The notes under the pieces are model-generated. The model ran no database searches and was not told the origin of the DNA. It worked only from the letters and a program-made list of their open reading frames with translations. A stretch of DNA of 64,000 bases from Pleurostoma richardsiae (taxonomy: Eukaryota; Ascomycota; Sordariomycetes; Calosphaeriales; Pleurostomataceae), in the NCBI GenBank assembly GCA_030052745.1, contig JANBVO010000017.1, forward strand, positions 186,001-250,000, read 5' to 3'. The first letter of the stretch is position 1; each line of letters opens with the position of its first letter. Position numbers and translations under genes: made by a program. Shown here in pieces: positions 44,779 through 57,454 of this stretch.

Positions 44779-45823
44779 GGCCGGTTTGGGGATAAACTGT
44801 GGGGCCGGATGGCCGAGGCCGACTCCGCCGAGAACGCCGAGAATACCGAGTTGGCTGGAGGAACGGCCTGGTGAGAGATGGACTTGGCAGAGGACATCGC
44901 TCTCTTCTGTGGCTGGCTGGCATATCCTTATCTTGAGATGAACGTGGAAAGGTCCGTTTGCTATCTGCTACAATACTACTTCGTATGCGTAAGCCGCTGT
45001 GAAGATCAACCGCCGAACGGCTTATTAAGAGTCGGTAATGACAGGTCTGCTCCTCCGCGTCCCAAAGTGAAAGAATGGATACATCTTAACCGTGATGCCC
45101 AAGGAGACATAACATAATATGCCACGTCTCAACATGAAACTTTGAAAAGCCAGAGACTCTCATACCCGACTGTTCTATCCTTATCAGGCCGTACCCAGGC
45201 AGATATAAGGTTGACGCCTCCCCAAACCGGGGGGATATCAACCCGGATATAGCCTTTAATTTACACTGGGCGTTGGTCTCCCAAGATGAGACGGAAGCGT
45301 TGAAGAGAGAGAGTGCATGAATTTGCATATTGGAGGTAAATGGAAAGAGTGAGCCGCATACCAAAGGACCTCATTGAGTTATTGTAGGGCACGCGGAACA
45401 ACAATTCATTCGTCGTGGCGGAATACATGTTCCGGTAGGATCCTCCATGATCTCGGTCCATGGGAGACACCCACCATCTGTGTAGTGGGAGGGAGAGTCT
45501 CGAAAGTGCGACCAAGTTGTCACCAAGATTCACACATTGCCGTGAATGCGTCAAAGATTTACTATCAGAGTTAAAATATTCCTTTTTGAATTTTGTGACG
45601 AGTCCGTCTTCCCCTAATGAGAAGCCATCGGACTCGTCGGTGGTATCACGGTATTAAAAGGTAAAGAAGCAGTGTCAAATGTGCGAATTCATAGTAGCCA
45701 TGTTCCAGTCATTACCTCCACCAACCCAAGCCATCGCGCCTTCGAGCTCCACTCCAAAGGGAGCTCAAGGGCATGAGACCTGAAGCCGCGGAAAGCAGCT
45801 TGCAGCGGCCAGCCCGCAATAGC
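44779..45823. other. Intergenic region, no gene recognised
   Basis: 1 kb between the RidA gene and the sugar-transporter 3' end. A CCGAGAACGCCGAGAATACCGAG stretch at 44828-44850 is the densest copy of the motif described in the findings. Short frames elsewhere carry no motifs. Confidence 0.45.
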
Positions 45824-47638
45824 TTAGACGCCGCTCTTTTCATTGTGCATCTCGGCCGAGACGATGTCCTCCTCGTGCTCGGCGTCGTTGATGTCCTTCT
45901 CGACCTGGTGCAGCTCCAGCTGGGCCACGGCGTGGTCGCCGTCGAAGATGCGCGCGATCTCCTCCAGGGTCGGGCCCTTGGTCTCGACGTAGAAGAACCA
46001 GACGAAGACCAGCTCGACAAGGTCCCAGAGGGTGTAGAAGAGCATGAAGTTCCAGTGGTGTGGGAGGTTGTCCCAAGCGAGCTTGTTGGTTTGGCTGAAG
46101 GGGACGAAGTGTCAGCAATCTACTATGTGCTCGAGAGACAGGTTTCCAAGGGCTGGGGGGAAAGGACTTACTTTCCAAGAGCCAGAATGGCCTGGACGGC
46201 GATGTTCATGATCATCATGCCCTTGGCACGTAGATGGAAGGGTAGGACCTCTAGGGCGTAGGCAACCAGCAGACCAGAGAAGCCGATATCGTAGAAGATG
46301 CCGAAAAGCCAGATGAAGACCAGCTGGGCGTAGCCGGAGCCTTCGTTCAGCTCATTGGAGTTCTCGTAGACGGCTCCAGTTATGGTCCAGCAGATGAAAG
46401 ACCCGACCATGCCAAAGGTCGAGGTCAGGAACAGCGGGCGCCGACCGAATCTGTCAACGGTCGTGGCGGCTGTGATGGTGACAATACAGTCAAGCACGGT
46501 TTTGCCAGTCGACAGGGCGAGCTTGCGGTTCTGGTCCTTGATGCCAGCACCCTCGTAGATGGTATTCATATAGTTGGAGAACAGAGCGTTACCCGAGTAC
46601 TGAGAGATGATACCAAGGGAGATGATGATGGCAAGCCTCCAGCGGTTGCCCTTGGTGCGGAGAAAGTCGAGGTAGGAGGTTGCGCGGGCCGCCTCCTTCT
46701 CCATACGGATGGTCTCCTTGATCTCGCGGAACTCGAACTGGACAGTGGCGTTGTTGACATCGCCGCCAGCATGATGCTTTGCCAAGACTTGGAGGGCCTC
46801 CTCGTGACGGTCCTTGTTGACGAGGTATCGGGGAGACTCGGGAATCCACCAGATACCGGCAAGCTGGATCAGGGACGGCGCGATCTGGATGAAGGTGATG
46901 GATCGCCAAGACCAGTTGCTGTGGAGGTAAGACGTTCCCCAGCCGATGGCGGAGACGACTATGTAGCCGGTCAGTCTCAACGCAGTTCTGAAGTTTTCAC
47001 TAAAGGCAGAAACTTACTCAGGGCACCGACGTTCCAGAGACAATTGTAGATTGCGGTTACGGGGCCACGATGTTGAGGATGAGCAATCTCGGTCAGCAAC
47101 AGCGGAGACGCCATCTGGGCCAGAGAGTTTCCGAAACCAAGCAGGAATCGGCCGCCAATGTACACTTTCATAGAGGTCAGCACAAAACTTTCCGAGTTGC
47201 TCCGTTTCTCGCCAGGGGGTTCTTACTTCCATATCCGTTACAGAACGCAGTCAAGCAGCCACCCAAGACCATGAAGAGACAGCCGACAATAATGGCCGTC
47301 TTTCGCCCGAAGTGGTCGGCAACGTACGGGGTGATAAAGAAGGAGATGATGGAGCCGATGTTGAACATGTTAATCAGAATGCCGAGCTTGTTGTCGTTCA
47401 CAACGTTGTTTCCGAAGAACTTCTTCCAGGGGTCGATGAGCTGGGATGTGTTGACAAGCATGCCATCGTATCCAGTGGTGGCCGAGGCGACCATCAGGAC
47501 AATGGAAAGCAGGTATAGCCTCCGCAGATACGGCTCCCTCCACCAGGAGAGCTTCTCGAACTTGGGAGCTACGGCCTGGGCAACCTCCACCTCGGCCTGG
47601 GCGCCTTTGACGCCAACTGAACTTGTGAGTGCGACCAT
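45824..47638 (-). CDS. MFS sugar transporter (hexose/lactose-permease type)
   Basis: Plasma-membrane sugar:H+ symporter of the fungal SP family. Four exons on the minus strand (47638-47227, 47164-47018, 46958-46172, 46094-45824) total 539 codons (538 residues). Family motifs: MVASATTGYDGMLVN in helix 1, FITPYVADHFGRKTAI in loop 2-3, YIGGRFLLGFGNSLAQMASP in helix 4, WWIPESPRYLVNKDRHEEAL after helix 6, TVDRFGRRPLFL in loop 8-9, and FYVETKGPTLEEIARIF at the C-terminus (PETKGxxLEEI variant with V-E-T-K-G). Introns keep phase and have normal ends. The start is taken at ATG 47638 because the longer frame to 47665 opens with GTG. The exact sugar is unknown; lactose/galactoside or hexose transport is typical for this branch. 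Confidence 0.92.
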
Positions 47639-50600
47639 GTTGGCGGTCTGGTTTTCGATTACCACACTCCGGGTTCACAACGACGAGTGTTCCCGTCAGC
47701 TGTGTGTATGTGAAGAGATGATGATATGTATGTCCCACTCAACAGAAGCCAATGGCTGACTCTGGGATGGTTCAATGTGAGGATGAGGAGATGATGAGGA
47801 TAGAAGTAGGGTTTCGAGAGACTGACAACTCCTGGCCATGGTCGAGTTATATGCAAGTGTCGGTCGGTTAGGCTGCCAGGGCATATAGCCTGTGAGGAGA
47901 TCTATGGGAGTGTATTCCGCATGAGACCCCAACAGGGTAGCGTGCTTCCACCATAGACAGGGGGTGTCGTTCCGGCTGGCGGGGGCCGCAATATGGAGGC
48001 GGGGGACGCGGGACATGGGGTCGTGATGGGGGGTACCGGGTTACAAGCGCGGAGGAAGGGATCATGTTCCCTTAGGCTGCCCAAGATTGGACGTTCTCGT
48101 GTCCATGTCCGGGAAAAAGAGGTCGGAATTCCGTTAGCTGGCCTCCTTCTCAGCTCAGTTGTCACTGGCAGGGCACGCCAGGTGTCCGGGCGTGGCGGAA
48201 CCTTGGTAGGTACACGGCACCCCCCTGATGCGCGCACGGCATTGCAACTTGGTGTCCAAGATACTTGGCCTGCATCGTGAGGCTTGAGGCCGAGGAAGCT
48301 TAATTCATTCTGGATGTCATGGCATGCTTCGGCGGCGGCGGCAATAGACAACGGCTCCAGCAGCGCGGTTCCGGCTAAATGAGGAGATCTCGGCGATCCG
48401 CTATGTCGCGCACACCAACGGCTGCCATCAGTGAAGGCTTGCGGCCGAGGAAATTCGAGGGCCCTCCGGCCCATAGCCTAACCTTAGCAAGCTAGGACGC
48501 TCACCCCCGGGGTCCTCCTGACATGATTTCGCGCGCGTCACGAGAAGCTCGAGAGGAACAGTCCATATGATTGCGTGAAGAGAGAACGAGAAGACCCGCC
48601 TTGGCAGCTCTGGGCAGTGGACTGATGATAGGGATCTGGATGACACTTCCGCGATCTCGTTCTGCGAGGCCAACAAGCGCAAGAGCACACAATAGGTACA
48701 CTACACTACTACGCAGATGGCGAGGGCTATCGGTAGGCGAGCCGAAAGGCCAATGAGCTGGGCCTCGTCTAAGGAAAAGGACCGCAGCGTCAGCTGCCTC
48801 AGCAGACAGGACAGTTATTTTCTTCTCCATGCTGTCCCGTACTCTGCTGCAGTCTTGCTGCACTCTCAAGGCGAATGGGCAAATGGCGTGCCGGCCAAGT
48901 CCTTCGGGGGTGGGCCGGCGCAATATTCCCACCGCCGAGCGCCCCTGATTGGAATTTGGAGCCCGTTTGGGATGCATCAAAATAGGGCCGGATGGAAAGC
49001 CGGCAAAATGCGCCGACAGCATGTCGCCTCCAATGAGACGACAGCCCACACTGCAAAAGTACGAAGCCCCCGGCCAGAAGAGGATGCGGAGAAGACACAG
49101 CAGAGAGTCTTCACAGGCGGTACGTGCAGGATGGTCGCCTCCAGGAGGGCGCTATCGAGCTGGAGACTCCAGTAGCCGCCGTCCTCTCTTCCCCGTGGAG
49201 GCCCCTCACCGCGTTGCCCTCTTTTCCCTCACTCCGACCTAAGGGGGCGGGCTAGAAGCTGGAAATCCGGGGCAGTTCGTGCCTAGAACGCCGTCGACCC
49301 CGCCGGGTGAGTGTGCATAGCGTCGATCTGGTAGCTCGACTTGGAGAAGCCCGCAACATGTCTGTTCCCCTCGGCATGGGGAGACGCGCGGCGATTAGGA
49401 TAAAGTCGCGATATCTGAGCTGTTTCCTCTTCTGTTCCTGAGGTTGCGGTACCGTGCCGTTGCCAAGGGCGATCGGACGCCACGACGCGGGATTTGAACG
49501 CATGCCAAGCGATGCCCATGCTCGCATCAGGACCCGAAATGAGAAAGGAGGGTTCATCGCCAAGGTCGCCAATATCGGGCGCCATGTGGTGGGATGATCC
49601 GAGAACGACGTGCGGCAGGCGCCGGACTGGATGCCACCACCAGCACATGTGATTGTAGTGGTGTCAACAGCTTGGTGAATGCTGCAAGTTCGTGACTCTT
49701 TTGGCTCGAGGAGCGCACAGGTACTCAGCATTTGTCACCAGGACCTAGGCCCAGTCACGTCTCCAACCACCTCTTCACGCAGCAAGCGATGCAACCCTCG
49801 GCCGCCCGAAGCGGAGATGCTGATCGTCCAACTGGTCTTCTCTCGAAGCTCTGGAAGGCCCTTCTACCAATAAAACCCTTGAGCCCCTGCCGACTCGGTG
49901 CTTACTGCCCACGCCTCAGCCAGTCAGACTGTGAGCGCAATTCGTAGCTCAGTGTGCTCGATCAGGCTTTTCAAGGAGGCCCAAGCGGATGCCAGAAGCG
50001 GTTAACCAAATGTGACAAATATAGCTAGCACATCACAACAAGCGTAGTTGGTGAGGCAGTCGGAACGTAGGCCAGCTTTTCCGAAAAGCTCACCACTCAG
50101 AACTCGCCTGCTGTCTCCGCCATTGTGCAATACGGAAGTGATCCGTACATGTGACCTCGTCCTAAGCGATGAGATACGTAGTGGTAAGAGTCCCTAACCG
50201 CGTTCAGGATCCCCGCAACGCCCCGTGGTCAATGGTTGTTCTTTCTACCGTCTTCCAATTGCTATTAGGAATCATGGATCATTATCCACGAGTTTAGATG
50301 TTAGCTCTGGAGGCTCAACGAGATAACCTCGGTGACTGGCCTGGTCACCGGGCATGGGTTCGCGGCCAAGACGCGCTTGCTCAAGCCACGAACGTGCCTT
50401 ATTAGCCTAAATGCATTCTGCCGCTCCCCCTCTGACGGCGCCAAGGGCGCGACGAGGATGGCGATGATGATCTCCAAGTCGATTTCCCGATGGTGGCAGG
50501 TGCCTCGGTATCTGAACTGGCCCCGGAGAATAGAAGCGTTCGTTGCTCTCCTTTCGCCCGGTATACCTGGGGGGAAGGTCATGGCAATTGATGTCTTCTC

Positions 50601-51280
50601 TATTATGCTAGCTAGCTAGCCGTGGTCCTGGTCGTCAAAAGCTTCTATCAGCGGTGATGGGCCAGAGGGTTCGACGGCTTGAGAGTATTGGCCTCCAAGG
50701 CCGAGCCATTCAAGCTCAGGCCTGGCGGACTTGGCCTGCAGCGCCGCAACTACGCGGTTTCCTCCCTTTGGGTGAGGGGTCAACGGCGCTGGCATGGGCT
50801 GTCAATATTCAAAAAAACGAAGACTTGCATTCCCGACGTACCGTAGCATCTTGGAGGGTGGCATACAGGAGACACGGTATCTTCTTGCTCCCAAGTGGCA
50901 GGCAGGGCTAACGAGGAAACATACTTACACAACCCCCCCAATATAACTCAAGTCTTATTTCCTTTGCAACGGGTAGCAGGTTCACTCCTAATAAGTGCAG
51001 ACATGGACATGCTTCGACAGTGTCGAGCAATCAAGTCTCAGGCAACGATGCGTCCTATCTCTTCCGCGATAGTTCCTCTTCCCTAGGTGTAAGAACGTCA
51101 GTGTTGCTCGGCCCATCCACACAGAAGCGAAGAAGCTGTCTCCGAAGGAATTTCGCAGGCTCGAACTCCTATAAGGGTTCTTAACGAGGAATAATTATCC
51201 AATCTCGAGCTTTCGCACGGGGAAGTTCTTTTCTCGCCTCGCCGGCCTCAATCATAACTCTATCTCTCCTCAGGCTTAGA
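47639..51280. other. Gene-poor stretch, no gene recognised
   Basis: 3.6 kb. Frames up to 182 codons occur on both strands (for example 48501-49049 minus, 49252-49731 minus, 50332-50619 plus) but overlap one another, lack motifs and do not splice-join into a family I know. This is either regulatory or intergenic DNA or decayed genes beyond recognition. Confidence 0.4.
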
Positions 51281-51282
51281 CA

Positions 51283-51691
51283 ATGGTTCGACTTCATGAA
51301 CCGTTCGCCGCGCCGATATTTGTCGAGAAACTCTGATTTCCAACCTCCCAACGACGATGATAGACACCTCGGCCGTCATGGCGGCGAATAGGAGGCCGAT
51401 GCCCTCCAGGCCATACGTCTCGGTACGAGGACCGCTGCTTAGTTTCGGACAGCCATCAAAGACAAGGATACAGGAGGCGATCCTTCCACGCTACGCTATA
51501 TTGCGGAGTCACTATCATCAGTGGATCTCTCTAAAGGTTCTGTCAAGCATCTAGAAGAGGGGTCGAAGGAAGTCGGCTTGGCTGGAGAATATCTAGATGG
51601 CCATTTGTTCCGGAATGACCTGAACAACATCTGCTCGTTCTATAAGGAGAGCTTGTTGTGCGTGGACTGGAGGAGCTTCCTCCGCACGTAA
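51283..51691 (+). pseudogene. Unidentified coding relic with in-frame stops
   Basis: The plus strand shows protein-like sequence in one frame. It includes DDDRHLGRHGGE, a TAG at 51389-51391, EADALQAIRLGTRTAA, a TAG at 51440-51442 and FRTAIKDKDTGGDPSTLRY. LSSVDLSKGSVKHLEEGSKE and DLNNICSFYKESLLCVDW follow. The last stretch ends at a good donor (AC|GTAAGA, 51690-51697), and the acceptor TTTAG near 51768 would continue as YDVLDVDRHPSV before a TGA. The LSKGSVKHLEEGSKE and NNICSFYKE pieces recall the linker after the hydrolase fold in fungal DUF676/lipase-NACHT proteins, but that is weak. The second TAG may simply be an intron acceptor. I cannot name the family. Confidence 0.35.
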
Positions 51692-52539
51692 GAGAAGTGT
51701 GTTTCCACCTCTTTCTAAAAGACTGTCTCATCTCCACGGTTGTCACTTCATTTAGTAATTCTTTAGGTATGACGTCCTCGATGTCGACAGACATCCATCT
51801 GTGTGAATCCAACCATTCTTCCGAACAGTCCAAAGAGATGGGTCGTCAAAGAAAGCAACACGGTTCTCCAGTTCTACCCCGGCCTTCTTGAGTCTCATAC
51901 CATAGTCTGTCTTGAGCCTTGCACGATAGCACGAGAGCCTCAAGTGATATCCACGGTGCTACCGGAGCCCAGCATTACGTTTCCAGAACTTGGCTGGGAT
52001 AATTCGGAAGCCCTGATTATCGTCCAACGTTCCTGGGATTGAGAAGTTGATAGCATGTTCCCCGAACATTTGCCAAACCGAAGAGGCAGTTGCGTTCGCT
52101 TCTGGCGGTGTTGACGATGTCAGGCAAGCCCCATTTCCGAAACTTGTAGTTAGACTCAGGTCGAGACAGTCTCTCACCGCCGGTGATCCTCAAGGGAGCA
52201 GTAAATGGAGACCTGAAGGTTTGCATAATGTTGATGTTGGCTTCCAGACGCTCAACATTGACCAATGTCGGCTCATTAATACGCAAGTGCTGTCTCCCAT
52301 TGTGGCAATCAAAGTACAAGTCTACCTTCTTATTTGAACACTTCTGGGCTCCTCAAATCCTCGAGTAAACTTCAAGAGATGCAACGACGGTCTTCAGTTA
52401 TGCCGAATCCTCTATCCAAGTGTCTAACTTTTAGATCGTCCACAACACATCCCTCAGGAGCGCACACGCTATTATGGTATCACTAATGGCTATTAAACAA
52501 CAAGCCTTATCCCTCCCAGCGCAGGTAGTTAAGGTCTCC
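51692..52539. other. Intergenic region, unclear coding potential
   Basis: Overlapping frames on both strands (51752-51943 minus, 52017-52319 minus) have protein-like composition but no recognisable motif. I could not assign a gene. Confidence 0.35.
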
Positions 52540-54409
52540 TCACGACGTTCTCTGCCTCTCTGTCACGCTCACCCACATGTCCTTCTGTAAGAACAGGTTA
52601 TGATTGATGCTCGTCCACGGCCGGGTGGGATATACCAGCTGGAAGTCGAAGTTCCGCAAGAGCTATTCAGGGTGTCAGCAAACACACGGACAAGTTAAGT
52701 CGCTGGACAGTTTTGCTCACCTCCACAAAAACCTTATTCAGCTCCAGAAACGCCAGCGACTTCCCGGCGCAGGCCCAACGCCCGTACCCGAAAATGAGCT
52801 CCACCGTCCGCCGCATCTCCTCACGTGTCTCATCGCTTGCTTCCACCCACCTCTCCGGGCGAAAGAGCTCTGAGTCCTCGCCAAATATCCTTTTGTTGCG
52901 CGTGAGTGACCAGTTGCTCGGGGCGATCCTGGTGCCACCCGGAACAAACTGGCCGAGAAGTGTATCGCCTTGGGGCGGGACCTCCTTCATAGGAAGGCCC
53001 ACGAATGGGGGATGTATTCGGAGACCCTCGAATATGACAGCCTGTTGTAGAGTCAGCTTCTGGTCCTGAGCGTGGATGAGGCGGGAAGGGTCATGATACT
53101 GCCACCTACCTGTAGATACGGTAATGCTTCACCCTCTACACTCTTGATTGGGCTCGATATCTTGGAGTCCTTGACAGCCTCGTCGATTTCTCTCCACAAA
53201 GCTTCGTACACTCGCGGTGTTGTCATGACATAGAGTAGCGTCGCCCGGATTGCCGTTGCAGTGGTATCGGATCCGGCGATCATCTGAAAGAGCGCCTCAG
53301 TCTCACACTCGCGCTGCGTCAGACCGTTGCGGACAAACGCTCCCTAGAATGTGTCGCTGGGTCAGCAGAGAGTACTGTTGCCTGCATGTGTTTGCTATCG
53401 TTCTCACCAGCATATCCCGCTGCTCCTTTGCATCGGGGCCAAATCGCTTCGCAACGATATCTCTCGCAACTCTATGGAGTGCATGTCAGTTGATTAGAGG
53501 CCTGGGAACCCAGCACTCTCTGGAGATAGTCGTAACATACTTCATAAGCCGGCCAAGTCCTTTCGTGTCTGTTACTTTCGGTCCCGCGAGCCTCAGCACC
53601 AGCGGCGATGCGACAATACTTGCCAGTGATGGGATCTCTCCACACATCTGCATGACGGGCGCGATGTCCTCAATGGTCTGGAGATAGTGGTTCACGTCCC
53701 GCTCCTGCCCAAGGAACCCGAACTCCTGGCCGAAGGCGACCTTGCCGATGGAGTCGAGCGTGAAGTACTGGCACATCTTCGCCAAATCTAGCGGGACCAG
53801 CTTGCCCGGCCCTGCGACGTACTTGGACCTAATCTTCTGCACCATCTCGTCGATGACATAGTCCACCTCGGCCTCGAGGAATGGGTTCTCCTTGCCGCTG
53901 TACCCCGGGGCGGTCTGGCTCTTCAGCTTGTCGTGCGCCGCGTTGTCGCGCAGGCTGAACATGCTGTGCTCGTAGGGGTCGAGCCGGTTGGGGTCGTACC
54001 ACGAGGACCTGCGGTACTGCGACCTCGTCGACGACAGGCGGCGGATGATGTCCGGGTCGTCGGTGACCAGCTCATTGGGCCCGATGCGCGCGACCGGGCC
54101 GTACTTGGCGCTCACGTCCCGGTAGATCGACCACATGTGCCCGCTGGTGGAGGTGCGCGCCATCCAGAGATAGGAAAAGGAGGCGAGCCAGGGGCCCTTG
54201 AAGTCCCGCAGGCGTCGCCATGCCAGGATTGAGGAGACGACGTAGTACAAGACCAGAGCCGCGAGGCCTGCGGCGAGCGAGACGCCCGTGGTCAGGACCA
54301 TCGCGACCGTATCTCGACGACGCTCGCCGTCTTCTGTGATTGCTTTTTCCCCGTCCGTAACGGTGGGGTGGAGGAAGGGATGCCAGCTGTGGTGGTCTAG
54401 TGTAGCCAT
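52540..54409 (-). CDS. Cytochrome P450 monooxygenase (pisatin-demethylase-like)
   Basis: ER-anchored heme monooxygenase. Five exons on the minus strand (54409-53541, 53471-53408, 53343-53110, 53041-52721, 52662-52540) sum to 537 codons (536 residues). The N-terminal anchor is GVSLAAGLAALVLYYVVSSI followed by the FKGPWLASFSYLWM proline-rich hinge. The I-helix carries the classic oxygen-binding motif AGSDTTATAI. ExxR lies in AVIFEGLRIHPP at the start of exon 4; PERW is in ELFRPERWVEA. The heme loop is FGYGRWACAGKSLAF with cysteine at about residue 480. The order and the FDFQLVYPTRPW tail resemble the pisatin demethylase/CYP57-like group, but the substrate is unknown. An internal ATG at 54301 (MVLTTG) just before the anchor is a credible alternative start. 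An amidase gene lies 1 kb upstream on the same strand. Confidence 0.9.
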
Positions 54410-55414
54410 AGCGTGATGCCTAGACAAACGCGGCGCTCTGGCGATTTTATTCACTGTGTCGACAACCCCACGAGCATCGCGGGGGTTGTCATCCGTCGGG
54501 ATCCCATTGGTTAGGCTCTCTGATAACCATTCCGCGGTCCAACCGGGATGGTCGCATCATGCAGAACACTACGCCACATACAGTGAAAGTCGGGGGGACT
54601 ATTGCGCGGTTGCAGGGGGTGGGCGTTCCCGAGTCCCAGGCGGAGGGACCGAAGGGCCCGACGAGAAACACTCTTGCATTGTCCGTAGCCAGGTTGCTTG
54701 GCCGTTTGACCCCATGGAGCAGTTGTCAAGGTCACAGTTCATCGATTGACTTTGCCTACACCCAGAATCACGGCGAGCTGGATCGTTTGTGGCCGATTAC
54801 GATGGCAATTGGTTCGCGGGACGGATAACGATCGTCCCGGTCAGGGCCCCTGAGCCAGGATCTAGGTCTGGGGTCCTGCTGGCAGTGAATCCGATTGACC
54901 AACCAGTCAGTATTGCTTCATTCCCTCCGTTTCAAAACGTTTTCACACTCAATGCCATACAGACGTTGGAGCCCTACGGGGAAGCACGCCTCCACTATCG
55001 GGATGTGGCCCGGGATGATCATCGGAGGCGGGCCGAGCCGGGTCCGGCGGAGATCGGCACCAGGAGCCGGTCCGGGGCCGGATGGAGATCCTGGGGTCTT
55101 GGACAGGACGGCCTTGCCACGTCTTTAGACCCTTCGGGTCGTCCGTCCATAACCAAGACTCTCCATGACAAGGCAGACTTGTATCCTAGTGGCATTGCTC
55201 ACACGTAATACTGGTGACAGCTTCGGGCACTCTCGTTCTCATAGGGCTCAACTATCTTGAGTCCGAAATCCGTTTCGTAGATCTCTTCCACAACATCTTC
55301 CCAGGCATGGTCGGCACTCGGGCCAGCAGCTGTCCTTGGAACCGCCGTGTCCAGGCCAGAAGAACACGGGCGAAAGGACCGCAGGAGAAAGATGCAAAAC
55401 GGGCCCGTACACCC
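54410..55414. other. Intergenic region, no gene recognised
   Basis: 1 kb between the amidase 3' end and the P450 start codon, both on the minus strand. Short frames only; probably the P450 promoter. Confidence 0.45.
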
Positions 55415-57454
55415 TCACGTAAACGGCCCATCCGGCGACCCAACCGCCTCAAAAGACTCCTTGAACGCTCCCATAAACTGTAAGAGAACATCTTCCCTTC
55501 CCTCCCTCGCCATGGCGAAGAATCCCCAGGGCTGTCCGTTCCGGGCCAGTCTTCCTAGCGGCGTCGTGGCGATGGGCCACCCTGCGCATGCCGCGTACCC
55601 GACGAGATTGGCGTCGGACGGCGAGAGAATGATGTCTAGTCCCTGCTCGTCCATGACCCGCCCGGCGCCTTCCTCGCGCGCGAGGCGCCGTAGCTCGGTG
55701 GCTGCGGCGGCGTGGGTAGCCGAGGTCATGGTATTGTCGCGGGAGGCGATGAGCTCCGTCTGAGTCGTATATGCTGCTGGGAGATTCAGCTGGGTGCGGC
55801 CGAGTAGAAGGGAAATAAGGCAAGGAGGCGCGACTAGATATGAACAGCCCAACTTACGTTCTGGAAGAGCCTGAGAGGTGTGCCTTTCGTTCCAGGCGAT
55901 CACATCGGCCAGGTTGGTAAGCTCGCCGTCAAGCTCAAAATTTTCGGCCAGGAATTCCTCAATTTGACCCGGGAACTCGTGGTCTACATCGCAGCTCTTA
56001 ATTAGCACTCGACGCGATCTTGAGTTCGATCTTGGGTTGCATACACGCAACGGTCATGAGGTTCTCGTCGCCGTACTCCAGCGTCTCCGCGGACAGCAAG
56101 TCGAGGGGAAAGACGACACTCGCGCCTTTCGACTGCATTATCCGCACGGCTTCCTCGTATCTGGCTTTCTGCGCAACCGTGTTAGTACCTCATGTCGGCC
56201 GATCTGACATGGCGTCTGGATAGAATAGTGCTGTACAGACCACCTCAGGAAGATCCCACTTCTCCTCGGCGGCACTCGCGGACACCCCCCAACGGTTGCT
56301 CACGACCCCGATGGAGAGACCTTCAAAAGAACGAGCCAGAGCTTTACCATGTCTCCCCGAAGCGATTCGTAACTCCCCTTCTGGCGCTAGAAGGACCTCC
56401 ACCAGCGCGGCCAAGTCAACAGGATCTCTTGCCATGACACCAATGGAATCGTACGTCTCGCTGATTTTGAAGACTCCATCGGTAGGCGCGGAGCCTCGCG
56501 TCAGCGTCAGACCATAGAGGCCGCTTACACTGGCGGGGAAGACATTCGAGCCTCCGGTCTCTGTGCCGATGGCCAAGGGGGTGAAGCCCGCCGCGATGCT
56601 GACGGCGGACCCGGAGGAAGAGCCGGCCGCCCACTGTGATGCTTCTGGTCAGCGAAATTGTCATAATAGGCTCCGGAGATGGGTCACCCACCGGTTGATC
56701 CTCTTCCTTCAGGTCTTCCCGGCGGTAGGCTGATCGTGTCTGTCCGCCGTAGGCGCTCCATCCGAGGGGCGTATTGTTGGACCTTGCCAGGCGCGGAGGT
56801 CAGACCGTGGTGTCTATGCATGGAAGATCGTTGTACTACTTACTTGTGACCACAAAATTCCTATATTCGAGTTAGCATAGCCGTATTCGGTCCCAACGCA
56901 TAGCGGGCGGCTGCCGTACAGTCATATTGGCCTTGCCCAAGATTATTAGCCCCGCGTCAATGAGCTGTGAGCACATTAGACCTGCCCTTCAAGTTCGATG
57001 ATAGCAGGCACATGCTCTTTCTACCAAAGTAGCGTTTCTCCTGGCCTTCAGAGACGCTACAGCGAAAGAGCCGGCAGACGTGACCATGCCAAGCGACGGA
57101 TCGGTGACGATGGCATCCTGGCTCAGGTCAGATTACCCTTGCAGTCCAATATAGATAATTAAGTCGTGTATGCTATGGTCTTACCTTCAGGACGATTGGA
57201 ATCCCGTGGAGCTTGCCTCGGATTCGGCCCGCCTTGCGCTCGTTATCTAGCCTGCGAGCCTGACACACGGCAACGTTCGCGGGACAGGCTGAGATGATGG
57301 CATTGAGCTCCATACCATTGTGATTGTGCCTGTCTATCTGGGCAAGAAACTGTTCGACGAGGTACACACTTGTTAGCTCGCCAGCCGAGAGCTTCTCTTG
57401 CAGCTCGTGAGCCGGCAGGGTGATTGAGTCTGACGGTGGCACCGAAGGACTCAT
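55415..57454 (-). CDS. Amidase-signature family hydrolase
   Basis: Amide hydrolase of the Ser-cisSer-Lys family. Nine exons on the minus strand are inferred: 57454-57185, 57117-57025, 56964-56920, 56860-56844, 56782-56692, 56633-56244, 56168-56052, 55996-55858 and 55776-55415. They total 508 codons (507 residues), a normal length. Catalytic residues are visible: Lys90 at the end of exon 1 (LHGIPIVLK), the cis-Ser in WAAGSSSGSAV (about Ser177) and the nucleophile in GTETGGSNVFPASVSG (about Ser201). LIILGKANMTEFCGHKSNN and GWSAYGGQTRSAY match the fungal amidase core. The eight introns are short and mostly canonical; exon 4 is only 17 nt, and exon 7 ends at a weak ACC|GTTGCG donor. Substrate is unknown; fungal relatives hydrolyse simple amides, nitrile-derived amides or peptidic amides. 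Conservation of the triad argues for an active enzyme. Confidence 0.87.

Noticed and set aside
48501-49731. Frames of 120-180 codons (48501-49049 and 49252-49731, minus)
   Set aside because: They overlap frames on the other strand, show no motifs, and do not splice-join into a longer conserved protein.
51752-52319. Minus-strand frames with protein-like segments (for example DYGMRLKKAGVELENRV)
   Set aside because: A faint resemblance to a hydrolase C-terminus was considered, but there is no nucleophile motif and the segments cannot be joined without stops.
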